This document shows, piece after piece, positions 47,942-58,131 of a stretch of DNA of 64,000 nt. Source of the stretch: Archangium sp. (lineage in GTDB: Bacteria > Myxococcota > Myxococcia > Myxococcales > Myxococcaceae). Position numbers and translations under genes: made by a program. A model generated the notes under the pieces. It was not told the origin of the DNA, did not search any database, and worked only from the letters and a program-made list of their open reading frames with translations. The DNA lies in assembly GCA_022843845.1 (NCBI GenBank), contig JALHMW010000010.1, positions 103,120-167,119 on the forward strand, written 5' to 3'. The stretch's first letter is position 1. Every line of letters begins with the position of its first letter.

Positions 47942-48863
47942 CGAAGGCCTCGGGGGCCTCGAGGAGCTGCGCCAGCGACACCTCTGCCTCGAGCGCCTGA
48001 CTCAATTCCGCAGTCGCGGCAGCCACCTCGGCTCGTGAGAGCTTCTTCTGGCCACGCGCCAGTGCGTCGAGCGTTCGCGTCGCGAGGACGAGCGACAGCC
48101 CCGTGAACGCGAGCGCTCCCGGTGGTGCGTGGTGCACCTCGAGTGCCAGGACATAGCGGGCGGCCTGTCGCAGATCGGCCCGGGCGAGCTCAATGGCGTG
48201 TGCGCGAGACATCGTGGGGGGAAGAAAGACCCGGCCCTCGTTCGCGTCGTCGTCTGCATCTTTCACGATGTTCACGAGCTGCAGTCCTTCACCGAACGAG
48301 ATCATCGTCGCCTGCAGCGTGGGTGCCGCAGGCCCAAGCGACGGGACGTCGTGCAGGAACAGCTCGGTGAGCAGCTCACCGACGAGACCCGCGGCGACAT
48401 AGCAGTACTCGTGCAGCTCGGCGCGGCTTCGCAGCTGCAGTCGGCCCTGCGCATCGCTGCGCTCGATGAAGCGGCCCATGCCTTCGGCCATCGTGATGGC
48501 CGCGCGCGCGACGGCCGCGCGAGGTCTGTCCGGCAGCTGCGCGCACCTCTCGAAGAGCTCGCGGGCGGTGGCGAGCAACTCGAGGTACCCGGCATGGGTC
48601 GACGGCGGTGACCTGTCGGCGAGTCGGGCCACCTGCGAACCACCTCTGGCCCACTGCCGCGCCGGCCGACGCAACACCTCGCCGATGGTCGCGAGCGCGG
48701 CCACCTTGCGGGCCTTCGGCCAGGTCGCCGCGTCTTCGAAGGTGTCGACGACACGCATCAGCAGGTAGGCGAGCGTCACGCTGTGGCGGGTCGGCTCCGG
48801 GAGCATCGGAATCGCGACCGCGAAGGTTCGGCTGGTCTTCTGAAGCAGATCGAGCGCGTCCAT
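47931..48863 (-). CDS. Squalene/phytoene synthase family protein
   Basis: A 310-residue prenyl head-to-head condensing enzyme. Motif 1 is DTFED (40-44) and motif 2 lies in NIVKDADDDANEGR (198-211); both bind Mg-diphosphate. SRTFAVAIPMLPEPTRHSVTLAYLLMRVVD resembles squalene synthase more than bacterial CrtB, but I cannot decide between squalene and phytoene without alignment. No hopanoid, sterol or carotenoid gene is adjacent. It overlaps the outer-membrane gene by 11 bases tail to tail. Confidence 0.84.
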   Translation of the reverse strand: MDALDLLQKTSRTFAVAIPMLPEPTRHSVTLAYLLMRVVDTFEDAATWPKARKVAALATIGEVLRRPARQWARGGSQVARLADRSPPSTHAGYLELLATARELFERCAQLPDRPRAAVARAAITMAEGMGRFIERSDAQGRLQLRSRAELHEYCYVAAGLVGELLTELFLHDVPSLGPAAPTLQATMISFGEGLQLVNIVKDADDDANEGRVFLPPTMSRAHAIELARADLRQAARYVLALEVHHAPPGALAFTGLSLVLATRTLDALARGQKKLSRAEVAAATAELSQALEAEVSLAQLLEAPEAFVRT

Positions 48864-48941
48864 CAGCGCAGCGTAGTGGCGAGGCGCGCCCGGGTTCTCG
48901 TGGGTCGGCGTCGCGTCGGCAGATTCTGCCGAGCGCCCAGA

Positions 48942-50582
48942 TCAGAACGAGACGAGCAGGCCCGCCGACGCCGCCGCGAACGCGTACGGACGCAGGAACA
49001 CCGTGCGCCCACCATCGGTCGAGTACGGCGCGCCGATGATGGGAAAGTCGGCTTCCACCAACAGCCACACGGGCCCGGCGATGCGTGCCCGCAGCGTGAC
49101 GCGCGGAGCAGCCACCACCACGCCCGTCGCCTGCAAGCCCGTCTCGATGGGAGCGAACAGGCTTCCACCGCCGCCCTCGACGCCGACGCCCAGGTGCAGG
49201 CGCCACCACTCGAACGCGACCCGGTAGCCGACGCGAACCTGGAAGCCGTACTCGTTGCGCTTGAACGCCTCACCCGTCGCTTCGCCGAGCAGGTGGAAGG
49301 TCAGCTCTCCGAGCACACGCACGCGACCCAGCCGCGGACGGCCGAACAAGTTGAACGAGCCGAACGTGGAGCTGAGCGGATCGAGCCCGACGCGCAGCTG
49401 GTACTTCATGCCGCTCGAGTCGTTCGGCGCCCACTCCGTCACGCGGCCCGTCAGGCCCATCGCGACCGACACCGCGATCGGCGCCGAGTCTTCCTTCGCG
49501 TCCATCTGCTGCGAGACCTCGATGCCGCCGCCCTTCGCCGCCACCACCACCGACGACGTCACCGGCGTCAGCTCGCCCCACGCGATGGTGCGCTTCTGAC
49601 CTTCCGACAGCTTCACGCGACCCGCATAGCCCTGGCCGTTCTTGAACAGCCGCAGGGCGTACTCACCCGGCGCGATGGCGAACTCCTGAGCCGCGCTCCC
49701 CGGCGCCTCGACGACGACCTGATCGCGCAACACGTCGGTCACCAGCGAGCGATCGGCGCCCTCTGGCAACACGAGCACCGACGACGGCTTGAGCAACGAC
49801 GCCAACACGAGCTCGCCCTGGCCCGACAGCTTGAAGTCGTAGGACGGGTGCTGGGCTCCAGCGGTGAGCGAAGCGGTCGCGCTAACGGTGCGGTCGTACG
49901 CGTACTTGTATGCCTCGGCGAGCGTCACCAGCTTGTCGCCTGACGAGTCCGCCGCGCCGCGCAGACCCGAGATGAGGTTGTGCGTGAAGTAGCTGCCCAT
50001 CACCTCGTTCGACTCCAGCGCTGCTTCGTCGGCCGCGCTCGACGTGATGAACGCCTCGCCCGTCTGCTGCAACGTGTCGGCGAGCTTGATGACGAACGCC
50101 TCGGCGGGCTTGCCGCCCTTCTCTCGCAGCCCTCCACCCGACTTGCAGGCATCGACGATCGACACCCGAACATCGGCCCCCGAGCCGGCCAGCAGCGCCT
50201 TGAGCCGCGGGTACGGCAACTTCTCCGGGCCCAGCTCCATCGCCTCGCCATCGGAGTGACCCGAGAAGAAGAAGATGAGCACGGTGCGCACGTCGGGCGA
50301 GCGCTTGAACATCGCGATGCGATCGCGCGCGTCGGTGATGGCGCGCTCGACATCAGAAGCCCGGCGGCCCTGCAGCAGCAGAATGTCGTCGGCGTTCACG
50401 TCACCGAGCTCGACGAGCACGCGCGCCATCTTCCCGGCGTCGGACTCGGCGAACCGCAGCGGCGGCATCGACGGCCCGCCCGCGTTGTTGCCGACGACGA
50501 TGGCCACACGCTTCGTCTCGGCTGAGGCGACGGTGGCCGCGAGCAGCGCGACCACCCCCACCGTCATGAAGCGCGACGTCAC
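48942..50582 (-). CDS. Exported caspase-like (peptidase C14) protein with barrel-like C-terminus
   Basis: A 546-residue protein. A signal peptide (about 1-21) leads to a caspase-like domain beginning KRVAIVVGNN. The catalytic dyad is His109 in FFFSGHSDG and Cys146 in VDACKSGG. The region from about 290 contains a carbohydrate- or PEGA-like beta segment, and from about 380 onward amphipathic strands ending in AGLLVSF, suggesting an outer-membrane or surface anchor. The GTG start overlaps the anti-sigma stop by four bases. Bacterial caspase homologues cleave after basic residues in many cases; its target is unknown. An exported caspase under an ECF sigma factor suggests an envelope stress or cell death role, as inference. 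Confidence 0.82.
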   Translation of the reverse strand: MTSRFMTVGVVALLAATVASAETKRVAIVVGNNAGGPSMPPLRFAESDAGKMARVLVELGDVNADDILLLQGRRASDVERAITDARDRIAMFKRSPDVRTVLIFFFSGHSDGEAMELGPEKLPYPRLKALLAGSGADVRVSIVDACKSGGGLREKGGKPAEAFVIKLADTLQQTGEAFITSSAADEAALESNEVMGSYFTHNLISGLRGAADSSGDKLVTLAEAYKYAYDRTVSATASLTAGAQHPSYDFKLSGQGELVLASLLKPSSVLVLPEGADRSLVTDVLRDQVVVEAPGSAAQEFAIAPGEYALRLFKNGQGYAGRVKLSEGQKRTIAWGELTPVTSSVVVAAKGGGIEVSQQMDAKEDSAPIAVSVAMGLTGRVTEWAPNDSSGMKYQLRVGLDPLSSTFGSFNLFGRPRLGRVRVLGELTFHLLGEATGEAFKRNEYGFQVRVGYRVAFEWWRLHLGVGVEGGGGSLFAPIETGLQATGVVVAAPRVTLRARIAGPVWLLVEADFPIIGAPYSTDGGRTVFLRPYAFAAASAGLLVSF

Positions 50583-51349
50583 GGCGCGACCTTCACGAAC
50601 TCCTGGGTCAGCACCTTCGCGCCATCGAGCTTCGGAGCCGTCGGGCTCTCGCTCAGCGCGGCCTTCAGCGCCTCGGCCTTCACCGGGTTCTCGGAGAGCA
50701 CCACCACCAGCTTCTCGGTGCCCATCGTCTCGTCGAGCTCGACCGTGCTGCCCAGCTCGAGGCGGCGCGGCACCTTGCCGACGAGCTTCTCGGACTCGGT
50801 GGAACCGAACGGGTGGTACACGCTGAAGGTGCCCTTCCCGTCGACCGAGGCCACCAGCACGTACTTCGCCTGGCCCGGGCTGACGATGAAGCGGATGCGA
50901 TCCTTCGGCTTGAGCGGCGTGCCGGCCTTCACGGCGAACGACGCGCCCTGCTGACGCTGCGCGAACACCTCGAACGTGGGCTCGAGGCCCTTCACGCCGA
51001 TGTAGATGTCGTCTTCGGTCTGCGTGCCGGGGCCTGCAGCGAAGGTGAGCGCGAGCGCGGCGGCCGTGGCCACCCCCAGCGCAGGGAGGACGAACCGCAG
51101 CTTGAAGCGCTCGAAGAAGCCCTGCTTCGACGCGTTCAGCCGCGCCTCGACCGCAGGCAGCGTGCGCGCGAAGACGTACTGCTTGAACTTCTGGCTGTCC
51201 TCGTTGAGCTCCATCCACCGCTGCTTGCACAGGCTGCAGTCGTCGATGTGGGCCTTGGCCTCGTTCGCCTCGTTCGACGCGAGCGCCGAGAGGAGCAACA
51301 GGTCGATCGTCTCACTCGAGAGGTGCCCGCGGGCGTTCGTGGCAGTCAT
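50579..51349 (-). CDS. Membrane anti-sigma factor (zinc-binding ZAS-like) with extracytoplasmic domain
   Basis: A 256-residue single-pass protein. The cytoplasmic N-terminus carries the ZAS zinc motif His34-x3-Cys38-x2-Cys41 (HIDDCSLC) characteristic of anti-sigma factors. A membrane helix lies at about 86-105. The outer domain (about 115-256) includes FAVKAGTPLKPKDRIRFIVSPGQAKYVLVASVDGKGTFSVYHP, a beta-rich DUF4384-like region. It should hold the upstream sigma factor until a signal is sensed. The ATG overlaps the sigma gene's stop, and its own stop overlaps the caspase-like gene. Confidence 0.85.
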   Translation of the reverse strand: MTATNARGHLSSETIDLLLLSALASNEANEAKAHIDDCSLCKQRWMELNEDSQKFKQYVFARTLPAVEARLNASKQGFFERFKLRFVLPALGVATAAALALTFAAGPGTQTEDDIYIGVKGLEPTFEVFAQRQQGASFAVKAGTPLKPKDRIRFIVSPGQAKYVLVASVDGKGTFSVYHPFGSTESEKLVGKVPRRLELGSTVELDETMGTEKLVVVLSENPVKAEALKAALSESPTAPKLDGAKVLTQEFVKVAP

Positions 51350-51861
51350 GCGACACCTCCATCACGGGCGAGGAACTTACGGCTTCGCTCCTGGAACTCC
51401 TGGAGCCGGTTGATGACGGTGCGGCGCGAGATGCCGAGCGTCCTGGCGACCTGCTCCTGCTCGAGCCCGTCGACGTAATAGAGGATGACGGTCTCACGCA
51501 GCTTCTCGGGCGTGCGCTCGACGAGCTTCATGGCGACGTCGCGGTCGAGCATCTGCGGCTCGAGCGTCTCGCCATCGCCTTCCGGCATCTCGTCCGGAGC
51601 GGTGGGCTCGGCCTGACGGCTCCGGTCGCGGATCTGGTTGAGGCAGTAGTTGGTCGAGATCCGGTAGATCCACGCCAGCGCCGCGCTGTCGTCCGGAGCT
51701 GCCTCGATGTGTTTCATGACGCGCACGAAGACCTCCTGCGTGGCGTCTTCCGCGAGGGCGTCGTCCTTCAAGAGACGACGACACCGCGAGTAGATCGCCG
51801 GCCCAAATTTCCGGTACAGGTCAGTGACCCGTCCTGTTGAGGGGACCCCGCTCGCCGGCAC
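51346..51861 (-). CDS. ECF-type RNA polymerase sigma factor
   Basis: A 171-residue ECF sigma factor. Region 2 ([37 protein letters not shown]) and a region 4 helix-turn-helix ([21 protein letters not shown]) are clear, joined by an acidic linker. The start is uncertain: a TTG at 51870 extends it by three residues; I chose GTG at 51861. A strong inverted repeat begins 11 bases upstream and could mediate autoregulation. It heads the operon with its anti-sigma factor and a caspase-like protein, and is divergent from purF. Confidence 0.9.
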   Translation of the reverse strand: MPASGVPSTGRVTDLYRKFGPAIYSRCRRLLKDDALAEDATQEVFVRVMKHIEAAPDDSAALAWIYRISTNYCLNQIRDRSRQAEPTAPDEMPEGDGETLEPQMLDRDVAMKLVERTPEKLRETVILYYVDGLEQEQVARTLGISRRTVINRLQEFQERSRKFLARDGGVA

Positions 51862-51871
51862 CGTGTGCAAC

Positions 51872-51905
51872 CTTTCTCAGGCGAAATTTCCACCCGCTGA
51901 GAAAG
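51872..51905. promoter_or_regulatory. Inverted repeat upstream of ECF sigma gene
   Basis: Arms CTTTCTCAG and CTGAGAAAG are a perfect nine-base inverted repeat with a 16-base AT-richer spacer. It lies between the sigma factor start and the divergent purF, about 63 bases before the purF ATG. It may be an operator for either gene; the reverse strand includes GGAAATTT, loosely like an ECF -35 element. Confidence 0.45.
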
Positions 51906-51968
51906 CGGGGAGGCGACCTCCCCTTACACCGATTGAGCCCACCCGCGAAGTCTGGTGAAAGGCCGCAT

Positions 51969-53324
<1,356 letters not shown>

Positions 53325-53330
53325 GCGCAG

Positions 53331-54593
53331 TCACCCCACTGCGAGCGGAGGCGAGACCAGCGGCCGACCAGCGGCTTCGGCTGGCACGCGCACCGTGAAC
53401 GTCGTGCCCTGGCCCACCTGACTCTCGACCGAGATGCTACCGCCGAGGCGCTCCACCACCATCGCGCAGACCGACAACCCGAGCCCGGTGCCGACGCCCA
53501 CGGGCTTGGTGGTGAAGAACGGCTCGAAGATGCGCGCGCGCACCGCCTCCGAGATGCCGCAGCCGGTGTCCTTCACCTCGAGCACCGCCTGCGCGCCCTC
53601 CATGCGCGTCGAGACCTTGATGAGGTTGCGCGTGCCCGGGCCCGGGTGCCGCGCCTCGACGGCGTGGAGCGCGTTGACGAGGAGGTTGAGCATCACCTGA
53701 TGCAGCCGTTGCCGCGGCGCCAGCGCGATGCGGGCCGGCTTGAGGTCCTTCTCCAGCGCGGCCTTCGACGAGAGCTCCCGCTCGGTGAGGACGAGGGTCG
53801 TGCGTGCGATGTCGGCGAGATCGACAGGCTCGAGGGTGTCGCCGTCCTGCCGGCTGAAGGTCTTGAGCTCCTGCACGATGGCGCGCACCCGGGTACCGCC
53901 GTGAACCGTCTCGTCGATGAGCGGCTGCAGGTCTTCCATCATCGCGTCGACGTCGAGGGTACGATCGAGCGCGCCGCCTTCCTCCGCGCTCAACCGGTAC
54001 GCCTTCACCACCCGCATCAGGTCGCCCACGTAGCCGCGCAGGCTCTCGAGGTTCGACAGCACGAATGACAGCGGGTTGTTCACCTCGTGCGCGACGCCGG
54101 CGGCGATCTGCCCGACCGCTGCGAGCTTCTCGGACTGGGCGATCTGCATCAGCAGCTGACGCTCCCGGTCGGCGCTCGCCAGCCGCAGCAGGTTGCGCAC
54201 GCGCGCCGACAACATGCGCCGGGAGATCGGCTTGTGCAGGTACTCGTCTCCGCCCGCGTCGAGCCCCGTCATCATGTGCTCGGCGTCGGCGTGGTCGGCG
54301 GTGAGGAAGATGATGGGCATTCGCGCGAAGCGGGGCTGCTCCCGAACGAGCCGGCACACCTCGATGCCGTCGAGCCCGGGCATGCGCACGTCGAGCAGGA
54401 GCAGGTCGACCTGCCGCGCCGCGAGCACCTCGAGCCCCTCTTCGCCCGACGACGCGCAGACCACCTCGTAGCCCTCGAGCGTGAGCGAGGCCGAGACGAG
54501 CTTGAGGTTGTTGTGATCGTCGTCGACCGCGAGCACCACGGCCGCGCTCCCTTCGGGCGCCCGGAGCGGCGCGCTGTCGTAGCGGCCTTTCAT
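53331..54593 (-). CDS. Response regulator-histidine kinase (REC-HisKA-HATPase)
   Basis: A 420-residue soluble protein. A receiver domain comes first: AVDDDHNN with acidic pocket, DLLLLDVRMPGLDG with the phospho-Asp, and HKPISRR with conserved Lys. A coiled linker then leads to the phospho-acceptor region GVAHEVNNPLSFVLSN (His in HEVNNP) and an ATPase domain with N box (NLLVNALHAVE), DTGCGISE and GTGLGLSV. It has no membrane segment. The ATG overlaps the stop of the hybrid kinase gene upstream, so the two form a coupled pair and may work as a phosphorelay. Output and signal are unknown. Confidence 0.9.
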   Translation of the reverse strand: MKGRYDSAPLRAPEGSAAVVLAVDDDHNNLKLVSASLTLEGYEVVCASSGEEGLEVLAARQVDLLLLDVRMPGLDGIEVCRLVREQPRFARMPIIFLTADHADAEHMMTGLDAGGDEYLHKPISRRMLSARVRNLLRLASADRERQLLMQIAQSEKLAAVGQIAAGVAHEVNNPLSFVLSNLESLRGYVGDLMRVVKAYRLSAEEGGALDRTLDVDAMMEDLQPLIDETVHGGTRVRAIVQELKTFSRQDGDTLEPVDLADIARTTLVLTERELSSKAALEKDLKPARIALAPRQRLHQVMLNLLVNALHAVEARHPGPGTRNLIKVSTRMEGAQAVLEVKDTGCGISEAVRARIFEPFFTTKPVGVGTGLGLSVCAMVVERLGGSISVESQVGQGTTFTVRVPAEAAGRPLVSPPLAVG

Positions 54594-56005
54594 GCGGCGC
54601 TCCGCGTGGCGTCGGCGACGGTGCGGACCCGCTGCACGAGCTCGACGGGCGACAAGGCGCCTTTGAGCAAGACCTCGGCGCCGAGGCGCGTCAGCGACTC
54701 CCGCAGCTCGGGAGCAGGGCTGCTGGCCGAGAAGACGAGCACCTTCACGCGATCGCCCGTCGGCAGGCTGCGCAGCTTCTTGAGCAGATCGTACCCGTCG
54801 AGCTCGGGCATCATCAGGTCGAGCACCAGCACCGACGGCAGCGACGCCATGATGGCCTCGAGCGCGCGCTGGCCATTGGGCGCCTGCCGCACCTCGCAGC
54901 CGTGCGACTCGAGCACTCGCGACAACATCACGCGCGTGGCGTCGTCGTCTTCGGCCACCAGCACGTCGATGCGCGGGCTCACCTCTGCGCGCTTGAGCGC
55001 CGCAGCCTTCACCTGCAGCGGCAGCGAGACGGTGAACGACGCGCCCGCGCCCGGCTGGCTGTCGAGGTCGACACACCCGCCCATCGCCTCGGCCCACCGC
55101 TTCACGAGGGCGAGCCCGAGCCCGGTGCCGGAGTGACGGCGGGCCTTCGACGAGTCGGCCTGATGGAACGGCTCGAAGACGCGGGCTTGATCTTCCACCG
55201 CGATGCCCGGCCCGCTGTCACGCACCGTCAGCTCACACACGCTGCCTGCGGCGCGTGCGACGAGCTCGACGGTGCCTCGCCTGGGCGTGAACTTCACGGC
55301 GTTGGCGACGAGGTTGAGCAGCACCTGCTTCACCCGGAGCGCGTCGCCCACCAGCGTCAGCCCGTCGTCGCACGAGTGCGTGAGCTTCAGCTCCTTCTTC
55401 GCCGCCAGCCCTTCGACGAGGGCCGAGACCTCTTCCATCACCGGCCCCACGTGGACCTGATCGGCCGCGAAGGTCAGCCGGCCCGCGTCGGACTTGGCGT
55501 AGTCGAGCACGTCGGTGATCAACGTCATCAGGTGCTGCGCCGCCGCGCGCGCGTCGCCCAGGTACTCCTGCTGGGTCGCGTTCACCGGGCCTGCCGAGCC
55601 ATCACTCACCAGCTCGTTGAAGCCGATGATGGCGTGCAGCGGCGTGCGGAGCTCGTGGGAGACCGTCGCGAGGAACGACGCGCGGCTCGAGCGGGCCTCC
55701 TCCAGCGAAGCCCGGAGGCTGTCGGCGCGCTGCTTCCACGCCTCGACCCGCTGCCGCTCGTCCAGAAGCTCGCGCTGCAGCGGCTCCATCGTCGCGGCGG
55801 CCTCCAGCCTCACGCTCGTCGTGGTGGCCTCGGCGTCGGCGCGCGCGTGCTCCAGCGCGTGCCTTCGGCGCTCTTCGCGAGCGACGACGATCGCGCCCAT
55901 CACGGTCACCACGATCGCGCTGACGAGGCCCGGCGTCGAGCCGAGGTGCGAGCACGCCCACACCAGGGGCGCTCCCACCACCACGCTCACCCAGACCCCT
56001 CGCAT
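54590..56005 (-). CDS. Hybrid histidine kinase (membrane, HisKA-HATPase-REC)
   Basis: A 471-residue kinase. Two short hydrophobic segments near the N-terminus (about 5-20 and 27-43) anchor it, followed by a coiled coil. HisKA motif is SHELRTPLHAIIGF; the ATPase domain shows NLVANAVKFTP, DSGPGI and GTGLGLALVKRW. A C-terminal receiver (VLVAEDDDATRVML, VLVLDLMMPELDG) completes the hybrid. Its architecture mirrors the next gene (REC first there, REC last here). The signal is likely sensed in or near the membrane, as the periplasmic loop is tiny. Confidence 0.9.
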   Translation of the reverse strand: MRGVWVSVVVGAPLVWACSHLGSTPGLVSAIVVTVMGAIVVAREERRRHALEHARADAEATTTSVRLEAAATMEPLQRELLDERQRVEAWKQRADSLRASLEEARSSRASFLATVSHELRTPLHAIIGFNELVSDGSAGPVNATQQEYLGDARAAAQHLMTLITDVLDYAKSDAGRLTFAADQVHVGPVMEEVSALVEGLAAKKELKLTHSCDDGLTLVGDALRVKQVLLNLVANAVKFTPRRGTVELVARAAGSVCELTVRDSGPGIAVEDQARVFEPFHQADSSKARRHSGTGLGLALVKRWAEAMGGCVDLDSQPGAGASFTVSLPLQVKAAALKRAEVSPRIDVLVAEDDDATRVMLSRVLESHGCEVRQAPNGQRALEAIMASLPSVLVLDLMMPELDGYDLLKKLRSLPTGDRVKVLVFSASSPAPELRESLTRLGAEVLLKGALSPVELVQRVRTVADATRSAA

Positions 56006-56092
56006 ACCAATCCCGTGAGCACGCGAGGTGCCAACGCTGCCCCATTGGATCGATTCGACCCACCATGGGTCAACCGCGACGGGAGAGGTCCA

Positions 56093-57079
56093 TCATGACT
56101 GCATGAAGGTGATCAGGTCGGCGGCGAGCGGCGCGTCGAACGAGACGTTCTCCCGCGTGCCTGGGTGCTTGAAGCTGATGCGCGCGGCGTGGAGCGCGTG
56201 ACGTGGCAGGCGCAGCTTGTCCCAGGCCTCGGGCTCGAGGGCGCCCTTCGAGAAACGATCGAAGAAGTTCGGATCAGGCCCGTACATCTTGTCGCCGACC
56301 AACGGGAAGCCGGCGACGCTCGCGTGAATTCGAATCTGGTGTTGGCGGCCGGTGCGGGGGAACGCGCGCAGCAACGAGAACGGCTCACCGTTTCGCTCGA
56401 AGCGGGCGACGACCCGGAAGTGCGTCTGCGCAGGCCGCCCTTCGTCGCGATCGATGCGCACGGCGATGCGAATGAGCTCGGTGCCCTCGGCGATCGCCGC
56501 GTCGACGTCGAACGCGTCGTCCTTCGGGTGCCCTTCGACGAGCGCGAGGTACTCCTTGTCGACCAGGCCGTCGTGAAAGAGCCGGCCCAGTCGCTGCGTG
56601 GCCTCGAGCGTGCGCCCGCACACCACCAGCCCCGAGGTCTCGCGATCGAGCCGATGCGCCGGCGACGCGCCGTCTGTGCCGTACCGCTGCTCGAGCTGCG
56701 TCACGAGCGTGCCGAGGTGGTAACGCGCGGTCGGGTGCATCGGCAGGCCCGCGGGCTTGTCGACCACCACCAGCCAGTCGTCGACGTGCACTTCCCGAAG
56801 GTGCTCGATGCCGGGCACCGTCGGCTCGGCCCGCACGCGACGCCTCAGCTGGAACGACAGGCCCGGCCACACCGGGCTCGAGGCCTTGAGCTTCTTCTCG
56901 CAGACGAGATCGTTCTCGATGATCTCCTTCACGCGCTCGCGCGAGGCCCGCCGGAGCTTCTCGCAGAGATACCGATCGAGCCTCCAGCCCGCGTAGTTCG
57001 CCTCGACCGTGTACGGGATGAGGACGATCTCATCCTGAATCGGGGGCGGTTCCACGTCCTCGTGCTCGACTGACGCCAT
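56093..57079 (-). CDS. RluA family pseudouridine synthase
   Basis: A 328-residue RNA pseudouridine synthase. An N-terminal S4-like region (WRLDRYLCEKLRRASRERVKEII) is followed by the catalytic core with HRLDRETSGL (catalytic Asp), and further motifs such as GRQHQIRIH. Targets of the family include 23S rRNA and tRNA; the specific site is unclear. The ATG at 57079 was chosen because a GTG at 57097 would leave only two bases to the divergent gene. It is not obviously linked to its neighbours. Confidence 0.9.
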   Translation of the reverse strand: MASVEHEDVEPPPIQDEIVLIPYTVEANYAGWRLDRYLCEKLRRASRERVKEIIENDLVCEKKLKASSPVWPGLSFQLRRRVRAEPTVPGIEHLREVHVDDWLVVVDKPAGLPMHPTARYHLGTLVTQLEQRYGTDGASPAHRLDRETSGLVVCGRTLEATQRLGRLFHDGLVDKEYLALVEGHPKDDAFDVDAAIAEGTELIRIAVRIDRDEGRPAQTHFRVVARFERNGEPFSLLRAFPRTGRQHQIRIHASVAGFPLVGDKMYGPDPNFFDRFSKGALEPEAWDKLRLPRHALHAARISFKHPGTRENVSFDAPLAADLITFMQS

Positions 57080-57099
57080 CAGGACGCTATGTTCCACGG

Positions 57100-58131
57100 A
57101 TGATCTCCGCCGTGCCAGCGCTGCTGTCGATGTTGGCGATCTCGGCGGCCGAGAACTTCGCGGTCGTCGACGTCGACGCGGCCGACGCCATGATGGGCCT
57201 GGGCGCGCAGGTCACCCGGCAACTGGTCGAAGGCGCTGAAGCCCAGAAGCTCGACGCCCTCACGCCCGACCAGCTCCGCGCGAAGCTCACGCCCGAGAAA
57301 TACACGGCGCTCAAGAAGTGTCGCGACAACCCCGCGTGCGTGGCCCAGGCGCTCACTGGCACGGCCATCACCCGCGTCATCACCGGCTCCCTGTCGCGCG
57401 ACGAGAAGCACTACCTGCTCAAGCTGTGGCACCACGACGTGAAGAGCTCGACCATCGTGTGCGACGTCGACCGCTCGGTGCTCATCGCGGCGCGCCGCTT
57501 CCAGAAAGACGTCGAGCAGGCCGTGCCACCCCTGCTCCGCGGAGAGCGTGAGGCCCGCGGGACCCTCATCATCGACGCCAACGTCCCCACCGCGCAGATC
57601 TCGGTCAACGGCGAGTTCATCGGAACGCCGCCCGTCACCATGACGGTCAAGCCGGGCAAGTACGAGGTGAAGATCGAGAAGAACAAGTACCTGCCAGTCT
57701 CTCGCCTGTTCACCGTCGAGGCGAACCAGACGACCACCGAGAAGATCAAGCTGCTGCTCATTCCCGGGCAGACGGCCGACGAGGAGCTCGCGCCGAAGCT
57801 GGTCGCGAAGAAGGCCGACGAGGCCGCCGGCGTCTCCCTCTCGATTCCGACGTGGGTCCTCGGAGGCGTCACCATCGCCGCCGGCCTCAGCGCTTCGATC
57901 TTCGGCATCCTCGCGGGCCGGGCCGAGGCCTCGCTCCGGGGCGGGCTCGACGAGATGACTGGCGTCTACCAGGGCACGCGCGCGCAGGCCCTCGAGCAGA
58001 ACCGCAACGCGCTCATCGCCAACGTGTCCTTCATCGCGCTCGGCGTCGCTGCCGTGGCGACCGCGGTCTTCTTGATCCTCGATCTCGTCTCACACGCCGA
58101 GCCGGCGCCCGCGACCGGGACCACGCCATGA
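57100..58131 (+). CDS. PEGA domain protein with C-terminal membrane helices
   Basis: A 343-residue envelope protein. A signal peptide or anchor (about 1-17) is followed by a domain with two Cys (KKCRDNPACVAQAL), resembling the periplasmic part of the kinase-operon protein at 25615. Next is a PEGA domain (about 155-225) with the consensus VNGEFIGTPPVTMTVKPGKYEVKIEK. Then two membrane segments (about 255-275 and 305-325). PEGA domains are beta-sandwiches often on the surface-facing side of membrane proteins. The end overlaps the next lipoprotein gene by four bases. It is divergent from the pseudouridine synthase with few bases between starts. Confidence 0.82.
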   Translation: MISAVPALLSMLAISAAENFAVVDVDAADAMMGLGAQVTRQLVEGAEAQKLDALTPDQLRAKLTPEKYTALKKCRDNPACVAQALTGTAITRVITGSLSRDEKHYLLKLWHHDVKSSTIVCDVDRSVLIAARRFQKDVEQAVPPLLRGEREARGTLIIDANVPTAQISVNGEFIGTPPVTMTVKPGKYEVKIEKNKYLPVSRLFTVEANQTTTEKIKLLLIPGQTADEELAPKLVAKKADEAAGVSLSIPTWVLGGVTIAAGLSASIFGILAGRAEASLRGGLDEMTGVYQGTRAQALEQNRNALIANVSFIALGVAAVATAVFLILDLVSHAEPAPATGTTP

